A DNA stretch of 63,169 nt from Lachnospiraceae bacterium (GCA_029224965.1 JAQXVO010000018.1:1-63169); one strand, 5' to 3'; positions 16,487 to 25,460 are shown, counted from the first letter of the stretch. The notes: generated from the sequence alone by a model not told the origin. Made by a program: numbers and translations.

Positions 16487-17815
16487 ATGTTCAGACATAA
16501 ATATTTGTACCGGTTATCCACGTTCCGGATTATACTGTTATCCTTTGCGGGAGCAATTCTGACCGGCGCGCTTCTTCTGTGCCTTCCATTCGCGAGAAGA
16601 GGCGCGCCTGTCAGTTTTCTTGACGCTTTATTTACCGCGACGAGCGCGGTCTGCGTGACCGGCCTTGTCGTGCGCGACACTTACCTTGGCTGGAGTATTT
16701 TCGGCCGTGTTGTGATCATTTCTCTGATTCAGATCGGCGGCATGGGCGTTGTGACCATAGCCATTCTGCTGGCGATTGTCTCCGGCAAAAAGATTTCGCT
16801 GCGACAGCGCACGCTCCTCAAAGAAGCGATATCGGAAGACCGCGTGGACGGAATCTTACGGCTGACGTCGTTTATTCTGCGGTTTACGCTGTTTTGCGAG
16901 CTGGCCGGAACTCTTCTGATGCTGCCTGTCTTCAGTGCAACTTACGGCATCCGGCGGGGGCTGGGTTAGGCTGTTTTCCATTCCATCTCTGCGTTCTGCA
17001 ACGCCGGGTTTGACCTGTCGGGCGGCAGAAGTCCTTACTCGTCTCTTACATGGTACGCGTCTAATCCGCTGATGAACCTGACCATCATGGGACTGATCGT
17101 GACCGGCGGGCTTGGTTTTGGCGTCATCGCGGATATCGGCCACCGGAAGCTGAAAGTGCACCGTTACCGCCTGCAGACAAAGGTGGTCCTTTTTCAGACG
17201 GCAGTCCTGATTCTTTTGCCGGCGCTCTACTTTTTCCTGTTTGAATGCACAACAGGCCCTGTCGGCACCAGACTTCTGGAAGCCTTTTTTCAGTCCGTGA
17301 CGACCAGAACCGCCGGCTTCAACACGATCGATCTGACGAAGCTCAGTGATTCCGGCATTATGCTCATGATTGTTCTGATGCTGATCGGCGGCGCGCCGGG
17401 TTCCACGGCAGGCGGCATGAAGACAACGACCTTCTTCGTCCTCCTGGTCTCTACATTCGCGGTATTCGGCTCGATGCGGTCCGCTTCGGTTTTTCACCGG
17501 CGCATTTCCGCGGAAACGATCCGGAAGGCGGCCGCTCTGTTCATGACATACATTACCTTGTTTTTACTTGCGGCGATGATCATCAGCAGGATCGAGAGGC
17601 TGCCGCTGCTTACCTGTATGTTTGAAACCGCGTCCGCGATCGGCACGGTCGGTCTGACGCTCGGCATAACGCCGCAGCTTGGCGCCGTGTCGCATCTGAT
17701 TCTGATCTTCCTGATGTTTTTCGGCAGGGTCGGCTGTCTTACACTGATATTTGCGGCGATCCGCGGTCATCAGGAAACCGGTTTGTATCCTGAGGAAGAT
17801 CTTGCTATCGGCTGA
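16487..17815 (+). pseudogene. ktrB/trkH potassium transporter subunit with in-frame TAG
   Basis: A KtrB/TrkH-type K+ channel-like subunit. The four pore loops are all visible in one frame: TSAVCVTGLVV, ISAFCNAGFDL, TTRTAGFNTID and ASAIGTVGLTL. The frame is continuous for 443 codons except for a TAG at 16967-16969 (codon 161), between GIRRGLG and AVFHSISAF, where related proteins continue. There is no frameshift. Translation would stop before the second pore loop, so this is a pseudogene unless the amber codon is suppressed or is a sequencing error. GAAGGGAG lies 7 bases before the chosen ATG. No KtrA/TrkA partner is adjacent. Confidence 0.88.
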
Positions 17816-18437
17816 TATAATGGGAAATTCCGGGCAGATTCGCGATCGGCATCTTCATAATTGCAGAAGGATCTGCCTCGCCGTAGGCCTCATCCGGTGT
17901 GAGGTGGATGTTGATGATATCGCCCGCATTCATGAGCGCGACAGCCTTATCAAATCCGTGGATCATTCTGCCGCTTCCGCAGACGAAAGACAGGGGCTCG
18001 TTTCTCTCATACGAGGAGTCAAAACAAGTGCCATCATCCAGCGTACCTTCGTAGTGGACGCGGACTGTTTTGCCGATGTTAGGGCCGTCAAAGTCCGGCT
18101 CATAATGTCCGCAGCTGCCGCAGCAGCCGCCTTCGCAGTCATCGCCGCAGCCGCAGGATTCATCGTCGCCGCAGCAATCGCACCCGCAGGAGTCCCCGCC
18201 GCCGCAGACAAGCACATCGACACCATTTCCAGCCAGAACCACAGCCAGCGCCTCATGCATTACGCCATCTGTGCTCATAACCTCATCATTGACCACCTTG
18301 AACGGATGAGCCTTAAACGGGTGTATCTTATCGAGCGGCACCATCACTACATGCTCGCCGGTATCCTGTCTGTCCTCTTCCGTTTTGAAGATGTCATCGT
18401 AGCTGTTCAAGCTGATGTTTGCGCCTTTTTTCGGCAT
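17805..18437 (-). CDS. Chimeric ORF: ParB N-terminus fused to NifX/FKBP fragment
   Basis: A 210-residue frame with three unlike parts. Residues 1-54 match the start of element ParB proteins (NSYDDIFKTEE, VPLDKIHPFKAHPFKVV), placed correctly after parA with its own AGGAGGTG. From ~55 to 80 it resembles the end of a NifX/NifB-type domain (HEALAVVLAGNGVDVLVCGG), then a cysteine-rich stretch (~81-110, twelve Cys), then an FKBP/SlyD-like prolyl isomerase (~118-203: VRVHYEGTLDDG, FVCGSGRMIHGFD, PDEAYGEAD). The FKBP part stops early (LPGISHYISR), missing its C-terminal ~50 residues. ParB is thus cut after ~54 codons and joined in frame to a foreign, also truncated gene. It may be translated but is unlikely to do ParB's job. 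Confidence 0.8.
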   Translation of the reverse strand: MPKKGANISLNSYDDIFKTEEDRQDTGEHVVMVPLDKIHPFKAHPFKVVNDEVMSTDGVMHEALAVVLAGNGVDVLVCGGGDSCGCDCCGDDESCGCGDDCEGGCCGSCGHYEPDFDGPNIGKTVRVHYEGTLDDGTCFDSSYERNEPLSFVCGSGRMIHGFDKAVALMNAGDIINIHLTPDEAYGEADPSAIMKMPIANLPGISHYISR

Positions 18438-19221
18438 TTTTCAGCACCTCCTTTGTCATATCCTCATACGCTGCCGCCACCTTTCCTTTCGGGTCATAGG
18501 CAAATATACTTTTTCCTTCTGCACTGATTTCTGCTGCTCGGGTCGATCTTGGAATTACTGAATCAAAGATTTTAATCCGGGATCCATACGTTTCCCGAAT
18601 CAGATTTGAAATATCCCTGGCGTAATTGGTCCTGCCATCCACCATCGTGAGAAGGATTCCTTCAATCCGAAGCTTTGGATTGATCTGCCGCTTCACCTTG
18701 TTTACGGTCTGCAGAAGCTGCTCAAGACCATTCGCCGACAGATAGTTTGCCTGCACTGGAATCAGCGTCGTATCGGCCGCCGTAAGTGCATTCACTGTCA
18801 GCATTCCAAGACTTGGCATACAGTCAAGAAGCACATAATCATACGCTCCCTTGATCGGCTCCAGAAACTGCTTCAGCACCCTCTCCCGGTTCATCGTATT
18901 GACGAGTGCAACCTCAAGTCCGGCAAGGGCAATATTGGACGGGATCAGGTCCACGCCTTCTTTCTGATGCAGGATTCCTTTTGTTAGATCAACTGTCTGC
19001 TCGTTGATGGAAGCTGTCAGAAGCTCTGTCAGCGTCACCGGTAGTTCATCCGGTCTTGGATATCCAAGGCAGATCGTCAGCGATGCCTGCGGGTCACAAT
19101 CAACAAGCAGCACTTTCTTTCCTGCCTTCGCCAGTCCAATGCCTAAATTCTCCACTGTGGTCGTCTTGGCCGTTCCTCCCTTCTGGTTGACAACAGCCAT
19201 TACCGTTGGTTTCTCTTTCAT
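18394..19221 (-). CDS. parA: ParA-type partition ATPase
   Basis: A 275-residue ParA/Soj-family ATPase for segregation or maintenance of a plasmid-like element. The deviant Walker A KGGTAKTTT is at the N-terminus; VDCDPQASLT and VLLDCMPSLG (Walker B region) follow. The RBS AGGAGG sits in the context GCGAAAGGAGG shared with repA and integrase 1. It overlaps the parB start by 44 bases as in intact parAB operons. Its partner ParB is truncated here, so the partition system is probably not functional. Confidence 0.93.
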   Translation of the reverse strand: MKEKPTVMAVVNQKGGTAKTTTVENLGIGLAKAGKKVLLVDCDPQASLTICLGYPRPDELPVTLTELLTASINEQTVDLTKGILHQKEGVDLIPSNIALAGLEVALVNTMNRERVLKQFLEPIKGAYDYVLLDCMPSLGMLTVNALTAADTTLIPVQANYLSANGLEQLLQTVNKVKRQINPKLRIEGILLTMVDGRTNYARDISNLIRETYGSRIKIFDSVIPRSTRAAEISAEGKSIFAYDPKGKVAAAYEDMTKEVLKNAEKRRKHQLEQLR

Positions 19222-19236
19222 CCTCTCCTCCTTTCG

Positions 19237-20214
19237 CTATTCCTTCGGATGACTCATGTCGTAATGCACTTTTGCGTCGTAGTAATGATCAATCGTCAGA
19301 GGCGTGTTATACAACGTTGTCAACAGATATGCCCGGATATTACGGATGTCAGATATCTGGTCATGGAAACAGTCGAGAATATACTGGACATGACTATAGC
19401 CAAGCTTCATGATCCGGGATTTCACAACCTCCGAGGGCATATCCTCGCCGTTTACCCGGATCTTAGGTGCTGTGCTGCACATGATGTCTACACAGGTCTC
19501 CAGAATCTCATTCACTCTTCCCTGATCGAACTTGTAATACTGATCGTCCTTAAAACATTCGATTTCCAGCTGATCACGGAAATACTGTTCATACTGCCTT
19601 CTCTTTTCCATTGGATCCGGTTTTACAGGAGCAGGAGATATCCCATCATATCCATCCATCTGGTCTGTATCTGGGTGAGGTTCTTCTCCGGGATATACAC
19701 ACTGTGATGGATAGATAAGATTATTCTTATTCATTTCAGTTTTATTAAACTCAGTCTTATTAGTGTGTGATTCGCACACTTCAAGAGATGCGGTTTTCAC
19801 ATCTCCAGAAGTGTGATTTTCACATTTCTTGAAATGTGATTCTGAAGATTTACGTGGATAACCTGTTGAAAACTTCAGAACATAGATGAGAGACGGTTTT
19901 CCAAGTCCCTGGTGCTTTCTTTTAATCAGCCCCGCTTTCTGTTCCAGTTCCTGCAGGAGCTTTCCTGCTTTCTGATTGCCGCATTGCAGATCCGACATGA
20001 TGTCTTCGACCGTATAAACGATGTATGCCCTGTTCAGATCGTCGAACCAACCATTCTTCATCGACAGGGACAGGCGATCCAGCATCAGGCCATACAGCAG
20101 CTTTGACTCACAGGAGATGTCCCTGAACTGTTCACCAGTGATCAGTGCCTTCGGTATCCGATAGAACAGATACTGCTCGGCATCTTCCCGACCATAGAAA
20201 TAATCAAACGGCAT
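19237..20214 (-). CDS. Plasmid/ICE replication initiator protein (RepA-N-like)
   Basis: A 325-residue replication initiator of the type found in Firmicutes plasmids and ICEs. The N-terminal winged-helix region (FYRIPKALITGEQFRDIS, SKLLYGLMLDRLSLS, DDLNRAYIVYTVEDIM) is typical of RepA_N proteins; the middle is a polar linker and the C-terminus (~230-325) is a conserved helical domain seen in related element proteins. The ATG at 20214 has AAAGGAGG upstream; an extra 16 codons upstream are rejected. Together with the origin-like region immediately upstream it forms a rep-parA-parB module. Confidence 0.85.
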   Translation of the reverse strand: MPFDYFYGREDAEQYLFYRIPKALITGEQFRDISCESKLLYGLMLDRLSLSMKNGWFDDLNRAYIVYTVEDIMSDLQCGNQKAGKLLQELEQKAGLIKRKHQGLGKPSLIYVLKFSTGYPRKSSESHFKKCENHTSGDVKTASLEVCESHTNKTEFNKTEMNKNNLIYPSQCVYPGEEPHPDTDQMDGYDGISPAPVKPDPMEKRRQYEQYFRDQLEIECFKDDQYYKFDQGRVNEILETCVDIMCSTAPKIRVNGEDMPSEVVKSRIMKLGYSHVQYILDCFHDQISDIRNIRAYLLTTLYNTPLTIDHYYDAKVHYDMSHPKE

Positions 20215-20241
20215 CGTCTTCCTCCTTTCGCTTTGTGAAAA

Positions 20242-20292
20242 TAAAAAAGAGCGCCAGTCCATTCTTTCCGTTCAAAGAATGAGCTGACGCTC
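20242..20292 (-). terminator. Terminator/attenuator hairpin in front of repA
   Basis: Read on the minus strand, GAGCGTCAG pairs with CTGGCGCTC and ATTCTTT with AAAGAAT, followed by six T. It lies between the origin-like region and the repA ribosome binding site, so transcripts entering repA must pass it. It may insulate repA from rpsI read-through or attenuate repA expression. Confidence 0.75.
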
Positions 20293-20580
20293 TATGTAAA
20301 ATTGATGTCGTTTAATTTACGTCAAAATGTGACAGACTGGAACAAAAGATTTTTCCCGGCTGTTTCACCAGCAAAATTCTCCTGTCCGATACCCCTTCAT
20401 GAGATCAATTTCTGCCGAAAATCTGTCAAGGATCCCGGTCCGATTTTGCCTCCAAAACAGGCGAAAATTATCCACTTTTGTAACTTTTTTTGGTCAAAAA
20501 TGGCCTGTTATCCACTTTGTAACTGACTTTTTTGTTACAAAATGAGACAAACTGGGACAAAAAATCCGAGGTATTTTTGG
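20293..20580. other. Origin-like region with two DnaA-box-like sites and direct repeats
   Basis: No gene is present. Two TTATCCACT sites (20468-20476 and 20508-20516; one base off the DnaA box TTATCCACA) lie 40 bp apart, each continuing into a similar CACTTT(T)GTAACT. Two ~27-bp imperfect direct repeats of the type GACARACTGGRACAAAA occur at 20324-20353 and 20538-20566. With repA next door this is the probable replication origin of the element. Confidence 0.6.
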
Positions 20581-20585
20581 GTATG

Positions 20586-20621
20586 AAAAAACCGCGCAAA
20601 CGGCTTGTTTACGCGGTTTTT
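20586..20621 (-). terminator. Terminator of rplM-rpsI
   Basis: A stem of ACCGCG/CGCGGT and AAAC/GTTT with A-runs on the left; on the minus strand it ends in six T. It lies 20 bases after the rpsI stop and marks the right boundary of host DNA. Confidence 0.85.
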
Positions 20622-20641
20622 CAGGTGTTTGCAACAATCGA

Positions 20642-21034
20642 TTAACGCTTGCTGAACTGCGGAGCGCGACGAGCCTTCTTGAGACCGTACTTCTTACGTT
20701 CCTTCATACGAGGATCACGTGTCAGGAAGCCTGCGCTCTTCAGAGTCGGACGGAAGTCGCTGTCGACTTCAAGCAGTGCGCGGGAGATTCCGTGACGGAT
20801 GGCGCCTGCCTGACCTGCAAGTCCGCCGCCCTTTACATTTACAAGTACATCGAACTTGTCAGCGGTCTCGGTTGCAACCAGAGGCTGACGAACGACTACC
20901 TTCAGAGTTTCCAGAGGAAGATACTCGTCGATGTCTTTCTTGTTGATAGTGATTTTGCCTGTGCCAGGTACAAGATAAACTCTTGCTACAGAAGACTTTC
21001 TTCTACCGGTTCCGTAATACTTGTTATCAGCCAT
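20642..21034 (-). CDS. rpsI: 30S ribosomal protein S9
   Basis: The 130-residue S9 of the small ribosomal subunit, whose C-terminal tail reaches the P-site tRNA. It shows [19 protein letters not shown] at the N-terminus, [19 protein letters not shown] in the middle and the conserved basic ending ([12 protein letters not shown]). It follows rplM by 22 bases in the usual rplM-rpsI order. Confidence 0.98.
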   Translation of the reverse strand: MADNKYYGTGRRKSSVARVYLVPGTGKITINKKDIDEYLPLETLKVVVRQPLVATETADKFDVLVNVKGGGLAGQAGAIRHGISRALLEVDSDFRPTLKSAGFLTRDPRMKERKKYGLKKARRAPQFSKR

Positions 21035-21056
21035 TATTCGATACCCTCCTCAAGGA

Positions 21057-21491
21057 TTAAAATGTTAAAGTTTCCGGCTTCTGAGCTGCATGCTTGTGAT
21101 CCGGTCCGGCATATACGAATAACTTCTTGTATTCTTCACGGCCAAGGGGTCCCTTCGGGAGCATTCCCTTAACTGCCATCTCGATGACTCTCTCAGGATG
21201 CTTCTGGAGCATTTCCTTCAGAGTGGTGGACTTCAGTCCGCCGACATAATCAGAATGTCTGTAGTAAACCTTCTGATCCAGCTTCTTACCGGTAACCTTG
21301 ATCTTCTCAGCGTTTACAACGATGACATAATCACCGGTATCAGCATGAGGGGTATAGATTGCCTTGTTCTTGCCTCTTAAAACTCTTGCGACGTTAGAAG
21401 CAAGGCGGCCAAGTGTCTGGCCTTCAGCGTCAACGACATACCATTTTCTCTCAACCTTAGTCGGGTTCGGCATATAAGTCGAATTGTTCAT
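21057..21491 (-). CDS. rplM: 50S ribosomal protein L13
   Basis: The 144-residue L13 binds early in 50S assembly. Typical sequence includes [17 protein letters not shown], the Y-x-P-H-x-D-T-G-D block and [23 protein letters not shown] precedes the ATG. A strong promoter lies ~140 bases upstream; the ~130-nt leader with a GTTCC/GGAAC hairpin may hold the L13 autoregulatory leader known from Firmicutes, though it was not matched base for base. Confidence 0.98.
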   Translation of the reverse strand: MNNSTYMPNPTKVERKWYVVDAEGQTLGRLASNVARVLRGKNKAIYTPHADTGDYVIVVNAEKIKVTGKKLDQKVYYRHSDYVGGLKSTTLKEMLQKHPERVIEMAVKGMLPKGPLGREEYKKLFVYAGPDHKHAAQKPETLTF

Positions 21492-21626
21492 TAGAGCTTC
21501 CTCCTTAAATCAGGTTCATGCGCCTTCCTCCGGGAAATGTACCGAACCGGATTCCAGACGCTCTATATAGTCAAAGGCGGTTCCGGGGCTTTGGAACATG
21601 CCTTCTGAAACTACATCAGCCTTTAT

Positions 21627-21655
21627 ATTTTATTACGGCTTTTCCCTGCTGTCAA
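21627..21655 (-). promoter_or_regulatory. Promoter of rplM-rpsI
   Basis: On the minus strand: consensus TTGACA (21650-21655), 17-bp spacer and TAAAAT (21627-21632). It lies between the truA stop and rplM, which matches expression of the ribosomal protein pair independently of truA. Confidence 0.8.
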
Positions 21656-21714
21656 ACAATTTTCAGCGAATTCTCTCTAAAAAAACGACGATTTTTCCGG
21701 CCGTTTCTTATGAA

Positions 21715-22707
21715 TTATTCACAATGCGCGGCCTGATCTTCCTCGAAATCCAAAAATTCGGTTCCCAGAAGAAAGAGTCCTTTCGCCGGCGCCGTGGGTC
21801 CTGCAAGGCTCCGGTCCTTTGCCTCCAGAATTTCCTTTACAGATGATGAACTCATGGCTCCTCGTCCCACCTCGATCAGGGTTCCGGCGATGATCCGGAC
21901 CATATTATAGAGAAAGCCGTCGCCTGTGACACGGATGCGGACGTCCATCTCCTGAAGTTCAGGAACTCCTCCTGACTTCTGATGATCCCCAGCTTTCATT
22001 CCTGAGGCAGGCCCGTTTCCAGGAAGGTATCTGATTTCCCTGCTTACACTAAGTTCGTAGATCGTCCTCACCCTGCTCTTGACCTGGGCGTGGACCGAGG
22101 AGAAACTGGTGAAATCGTGTTTCCCGACCAGGCAGTCGGCAGCTTTCTGCATTTGCTCCACATTCAGAGGCACATGGACCGTATGGAAGTAATAGCGGTC
22201 AGTCGGGAATAGGGTTCTTGCGACCCGGATCCGGTATTCATAGGTTTTTCTGGATTTTACATGATGGGGATGGAAATCCTCTGCGACAGCAATAGATGAC
22301 ATGACGCGGATATCTTCCGGAAGCCTTACATTTAGCGCAGGGGCGATCCGCTCCGCCGGCATCCGGGTCTCGACGTCGAAGACGGCAGGATTCCCGTAGG
22401 AATGCACGCCCGCATCTGTCCTGCTTCCGCCAATCAATTCTATACTGGCATCTAAGTTGGAATCCTGCTTTTCCGATGCCTCTGCATGGTCCCCAGCCTT
22501 TTTCGGATCGGAACCTATATTTCTGGCGGAAGTGCCTTTCCGACCCTCTGCAGAAGCGCCGCCCCTATCATCCAAAATCGATTTCTGATTGGGAAAAAGC
22601 TCCCCCAACGCCTTCAAAAGCTCCCCCTCCACGGTCCGGCGGCCGGGCTGCTTCTGCCAGCCGGCGAAATCCGTGCCATCGTAGGCCACACGAATCAGGA
22701 CCCGCAT
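21715..22707 (-). CDS. truA: tRNA pseudouridine synthase A with two insertions
   Basis: TruA makes pseudouridine at positions 38-40 of tRNA anticodon arms. The catalytic Asp98 is in GGSRTDAGVHS; RVAYDGTDFAGWQKQ and FLYNMVRIIAGTLIEVG are also diagnostic. At 330 residues it is ~75 longer than usual. The excess lies in two polar, low-complexity insertions at ~41-88 (between GELFPN and ELIGGSRTD) and ~225-252. Its ATG shares one base with the ecfT stop (TGATG), so translation is coupled. Order ecfA1-ecfA2-ecfT-truA is common in Firmicutes. Confidence 0.95.
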   Translation of the reverse strand: MRVLIRVAYDGTDFAGWQKQPGRRTVEGELLKALGELFPNQKSILDDRGGASAEGRKGTSARNIGSDPKKAGDHAEASEKQDSNLDASIELIGGSRTDAGVHSYGNPAVFDVETRMPAERIAPALNVRLPEDIRVMSSIAVAEDFHPHHVKSRKTYEYRIRVARTLFPTDRYYFHTVHVPLNVEQMQKAADCLVGKHDFTSFSSVHAQVKSRVRTIYELSVSREIRYLPGNGPASGMKAGDHQKSGGVPELQEMDVRIRVTGDGFLYNMVRIIAGTLIEVGRGAMSSSSVKEILEAKDRSLAGPTAPAKGLFLLGTEFLDFEEDQAAHCE

Positions 22708-23507
22708 CAGAAGCGGACCCCGAGAACGATCACAACTGCAAAGAATACGGCCAGGCAGAGATAAGCCATGCCGTCCCGCTTGGCGTAGTGAAGAGGCTTC
22801 ATCTTGGTCCGTCCCTCGCCGCCGTTATAGCAGCGGGCCTCCATGGCCAGAGCCAGGTCGTTGGCCCGGCGGAAGGCGCTGACGAAAAGCGGCACGAGAA
22901 GAGGCACCATGGACTTGGCCCTCTGGACGATATTTCCCGTATCAAAGGAAGCACCGCGGGCCATCTGGGCCTTCATGATCTTATCCGTCTCATCGATCAG
23001 AATCGGGATGAAGCGGAGGGCGATCGACATCATCATGGCGATCTCGTGAACCGGGACCTTGATATAGGTCATGAAATGCAGACCAGACTCCAGTCCGTCC
23101 GTCAGCTGATTGGGCGTGGTGGTCAGCGTCATAAGAGAGCTTCCGATAATGAGAAGAATCATCCGGGCTGTCATTAAAAGGGCGTTTTTGATACCTTCCC
23201 GGGTGATTGTGAAAAAGGCCCAGTGGAAGACCACATGGCCGGGTGTCAGGAAGAGGTTGAAGACGGCCGCAATGACGATCAGAAGCACAATGCCCCGAAG
23301 GCCCCGTACCATGAAGGAAAAGGGGACCTTCGACAGAGCGATGATGACCAGAAGACAGGCTGTCACAAAGAGGATGGCCGCCGGATTATCCGCAATGAAG
23401 AGCGCAATAATATAGACCAGGGTCGCGAGGAGCTTGGTCCGGGGGTCCATCCGGTGCAGGACAGAGTCCGCCGGATAATATTGTCCTAAGGTGATATCTC
23501 GAAACAT
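22707..23507 (-). CDS. ecfT: Energy-coupling factor transporter transmembrane protein EcfT
   Basis: The 266-residue scaffold subunit of group II ECF vitamin/micronutrient importers; it links the two ATPases to exchangeable S components. Several membrane spans are followed by the cytoplasmic coupling helices, which carry the family's ARG-type motifs (ARG at 183-185 in AQMARGASFD; ARC at 224-226 in AMEARCYNGG). It follows ecfA2 by 96 bases and overlaps truA by one. No S component lies nearby, as is normal for the shared module. Confidence 0.95.
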   Translation of the reverse strand: MFRDITLGQYYPADSVLHRMDPRTKLLATLVYIIALFIADNPAAILFVTACLLVIIALSKVPFSFMVRGLRGIVLLIVIAAVFNLFLTPGHVVFHWAFFTITREGIKNALLMTARMILLIIGSSLMTLTTTPNQLTDGLESGLHFMTYIKVPVHEIAMMMSIALRFIPILIDETDKIMKAQMARGASFDTGNIVQRAKSMVPLLVPLFVSAFRRANDLALAMEARCYNGGEGRTKMKPLHYAKRDGMAYLCLAVFFAVVIVLGVRF

Positions 23508-23603
23508 AGTGCTGCCTTTCGTAAATATCTGTGCCAGCTTTCTGGCATCAGGTTTTACATTGTATTAATGATGTCTTCCAATACTTTTTACTTGAAATTC
23601 TAG

Positions 23604-24470
23604 TTAGTTATTCTCAGCCTGCTTAGCCCGAAAAACCCGAAGGATTTCCTCCTTTGCTTCTTCGACCGTGGTGCAGTCCACATCGACAGGGAAGCCGGCC
23701 TTCTTCAAGTCGTGCATGACATAGGTTACTTCCGGCGCTGCCAGACCGATCTCTTCCAGATCCTTATAGTGGCGGAAGACCTCGCGGGGCGTTCCGTCAT
23801 ACCTGGGCCGACCCTTGTCCATGACCAGAATCCGGTCGACATAATTGGCCACATCCTCCATGGAATGAGAAACCAGAATGATGGTGTCTCCCTTCTTGTC
23901 ATGGAGGGACTTGATCAGGTCCAGGATCTCGTTCCGACCAGCCGGATCCAGTCCGGCCGTCGGCTCATCCAGAATCAGGATCTGCGGATGCATGGCGAGG
24001 ACACCGGCGATGGCGACACGCCGCTTCTGGCCGCCCGACAGCTCAAAGGGCGAGGCATCGTACTGGGCCTTGGGGAAACCGACCGCTTCCAGGGCCTCTT
24101 CTGCCCGCTTCTTGATCTCCTCCTCAGGAAGGCCCTGATTCTTGGGTCCAAAGCAGACATCTGCGAAGACCGTCGTCTCAAAAAGCTGGTGCTCGGGATA
24201 CTGGAAAACCATGCCGACCTTGGTCCGAAGGCCCTTCAGGTCATAGCCGTCTGCATAGATATTTTCATCATTGAAATAGATGGTTCCAGACGTTGCCTTC
24301 AACAGCCCGTTCAGATGCTGAACCAGGGTGGATTTTCCGGACCCGGTATGGCCGATGATCCCTAAGAACTGACCGTCCTTGATTTCCAGATTCACATCAT
24401 CCAGAGCCTTGATCTCATAGGCCGTTCCGGTGCTGTACTGATATGTCACATGCTCTAAGCGAAGTCCCAT
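23604..24470 (-). CDS. ecfA2: ECF transporter ATPase EcfA2
   Basis: A 288-residue ABC ATPase. Walker A GHTGSGKST (40-48), Q-loop region VFQYPEHQLFE, signature LSGGQKRRVAIAGVLA and Walker B LILDEPTAGLDP are intact. EYPEHQLF-type Q-loops distinguish EcfA2 from EcfA1, which has VFQNPDNQ. It begins one base after the ecfA1 stop and drives the EcfA1-EcfA2-EcfT module. Confidence 0.95.
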   Translation of the reverse strand: MGLRLEHVTYQYSTGTAYEIKALDDVNLEIKDGQFLGIIGHTGSGKSTLVQHLNGLLKATSGTIYFNDENIYADGYDLKGLRTKVGMVFQYPEHQLFETTVFADVCFGPKNQGLPEEEIKKRAEEALEAVGFPKAQYDASPFELSGGQKRRVAIAGVLAMHPQILILDEPTAGLDPAGRNEILDLIKSLHDKKGDTIILVSHSMEDVANYVDRILVMDKGRPRYDGTPREVFRHYKDLEEIGLAAPEVTYVMHDLKKAGFPVDVDCTTVEEAKEEILRVFRAKQAENN

Positions 24471-24471
24471 G

Positions 24472-25362
24472 TCAATCCTCCCCTGCTGCCATTCGTAAAG
24501 CTTCCACCAGCTCCTGCCGGGTCAGAATCCCCTCCGGGATGTCCAGACCGGCCTCACGGAGCTCATGGCCCAGAAGGGTGACCTGAGGCACATCCAGGCG
24601 GAAGGACTTGAGCTTGTCGACATCGGAGAAGATCTCCCTGGGCTGGCCCCTCATGACGACCTTGCCCTGATCCATGACGTAAACATAGTCCGAACCCACG
24701 ACTTCCTCCATATAATGAGTGATAAGGATAATCGTAACGCCCTTTTTCTTATTGAGCTCATGAACGGCCGCCAGAACCTCTTTCCGTCCGTCCGGATCCA
24801 GCATGGCCGTCGGTTCATCGAGAACGATGCATTTGGGCTCCATGGCCATGACGCCGGCGATGGCGACCCTCTGCTTCTGGCCGCCGGACAGCTTATTCGG
24901 GGAATGCTTGCGGTACTCCCACATGCCGACCGACTTCAGGCTCTTCTCGACCCGCTCCCAGATCTCATCGGTCGGAACGCCGATATTCTCAGGGCCGAAT
25001 CCCACATCCTCTTCGACAACGCTGGCGATGATCTGGTTGTCCGGATTCTGGAAAACCATGCCGGCCGTCTTTCGGATAGGAAGGATATTTTCTTCCTTGG
25101 CTGCATCCTTGCCGTCGACATAGAGACTTCCTCCGGTCGGTGCCAGGAGGGCATTTAAGTGCTTCGCCAGAGTCGACTTTCCGGAGCCGTTATGGCCCAG
25201 GATGGAAATAAACTGACCGGGCCAGACATCCAGATCAACATGGTCAACCGCCGTCAGAATCCGCTCTACATTTCCCTCTTCATCCCGTTGGACATACTCA
25301 TGGGACAGGTCGATGGCCTCTATAATATTGTCGTGCTGCTTCTTTTCTTTGACGTCTTTCAC
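24472..25362 (-). CDS. ecfA1: ECF transporter ATPase EcfA1
   Basis: An ABC ATPase with Walker [18 protein letters not shown], signature [16 protein letters not shown] and [11 protein letters not shown]. The open frame reaches a TTG at 25419, but the GTG at 25362 has GGGGAG nine bases upstream and gives 296 residues, nearer the family length; either may be used. It is the first gene of the ecfA1-ecfA2-ecfT-truA operon. Confidence 0.93.
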   Translation of the reverse strand: MKDVKEKKQHDNIIEAIDLSHEYVQRDEEGNVERILTAVDHVDLDVWPGQFISILGHNGSGKSTLAKHLNALLAPTGGSLYVDGKDAAKEENILPIRKTAGMVFQNPDNQIIASVVEEDVGFGPENIGVPTDEIWERVEKSLKSVGMWEYRKHSPNKLSGGQKQRVAIAGVMAMEPKCIVLDEPTAMLDPDGRKEVLAAVHELNKKKGVTIILITHYMEEVVGSDYVYVMDQGKVVMRGQPREIFSDVDKLKSFRLDVPQVTLLGHELREAGLDIPEGILTRQELVEALRMAAGED

Positions 25363-25460
25363 GCTGCTTTTCTCCCCGGAACTCAGAATCTTCCTTCTTT
25401 CCCGGTATCTGCTTTCCAATTCCTTCAGCTGACTTCTAGCCCGCCAGCCTTACAATCTCT

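Noticed and set aside
5316-20640. attL/attR direct repeats of the element
   Set aside because: Only short A-rich matches (such as AAAAAATCC) were found when the two ends were compared by eye; nothing convincing.
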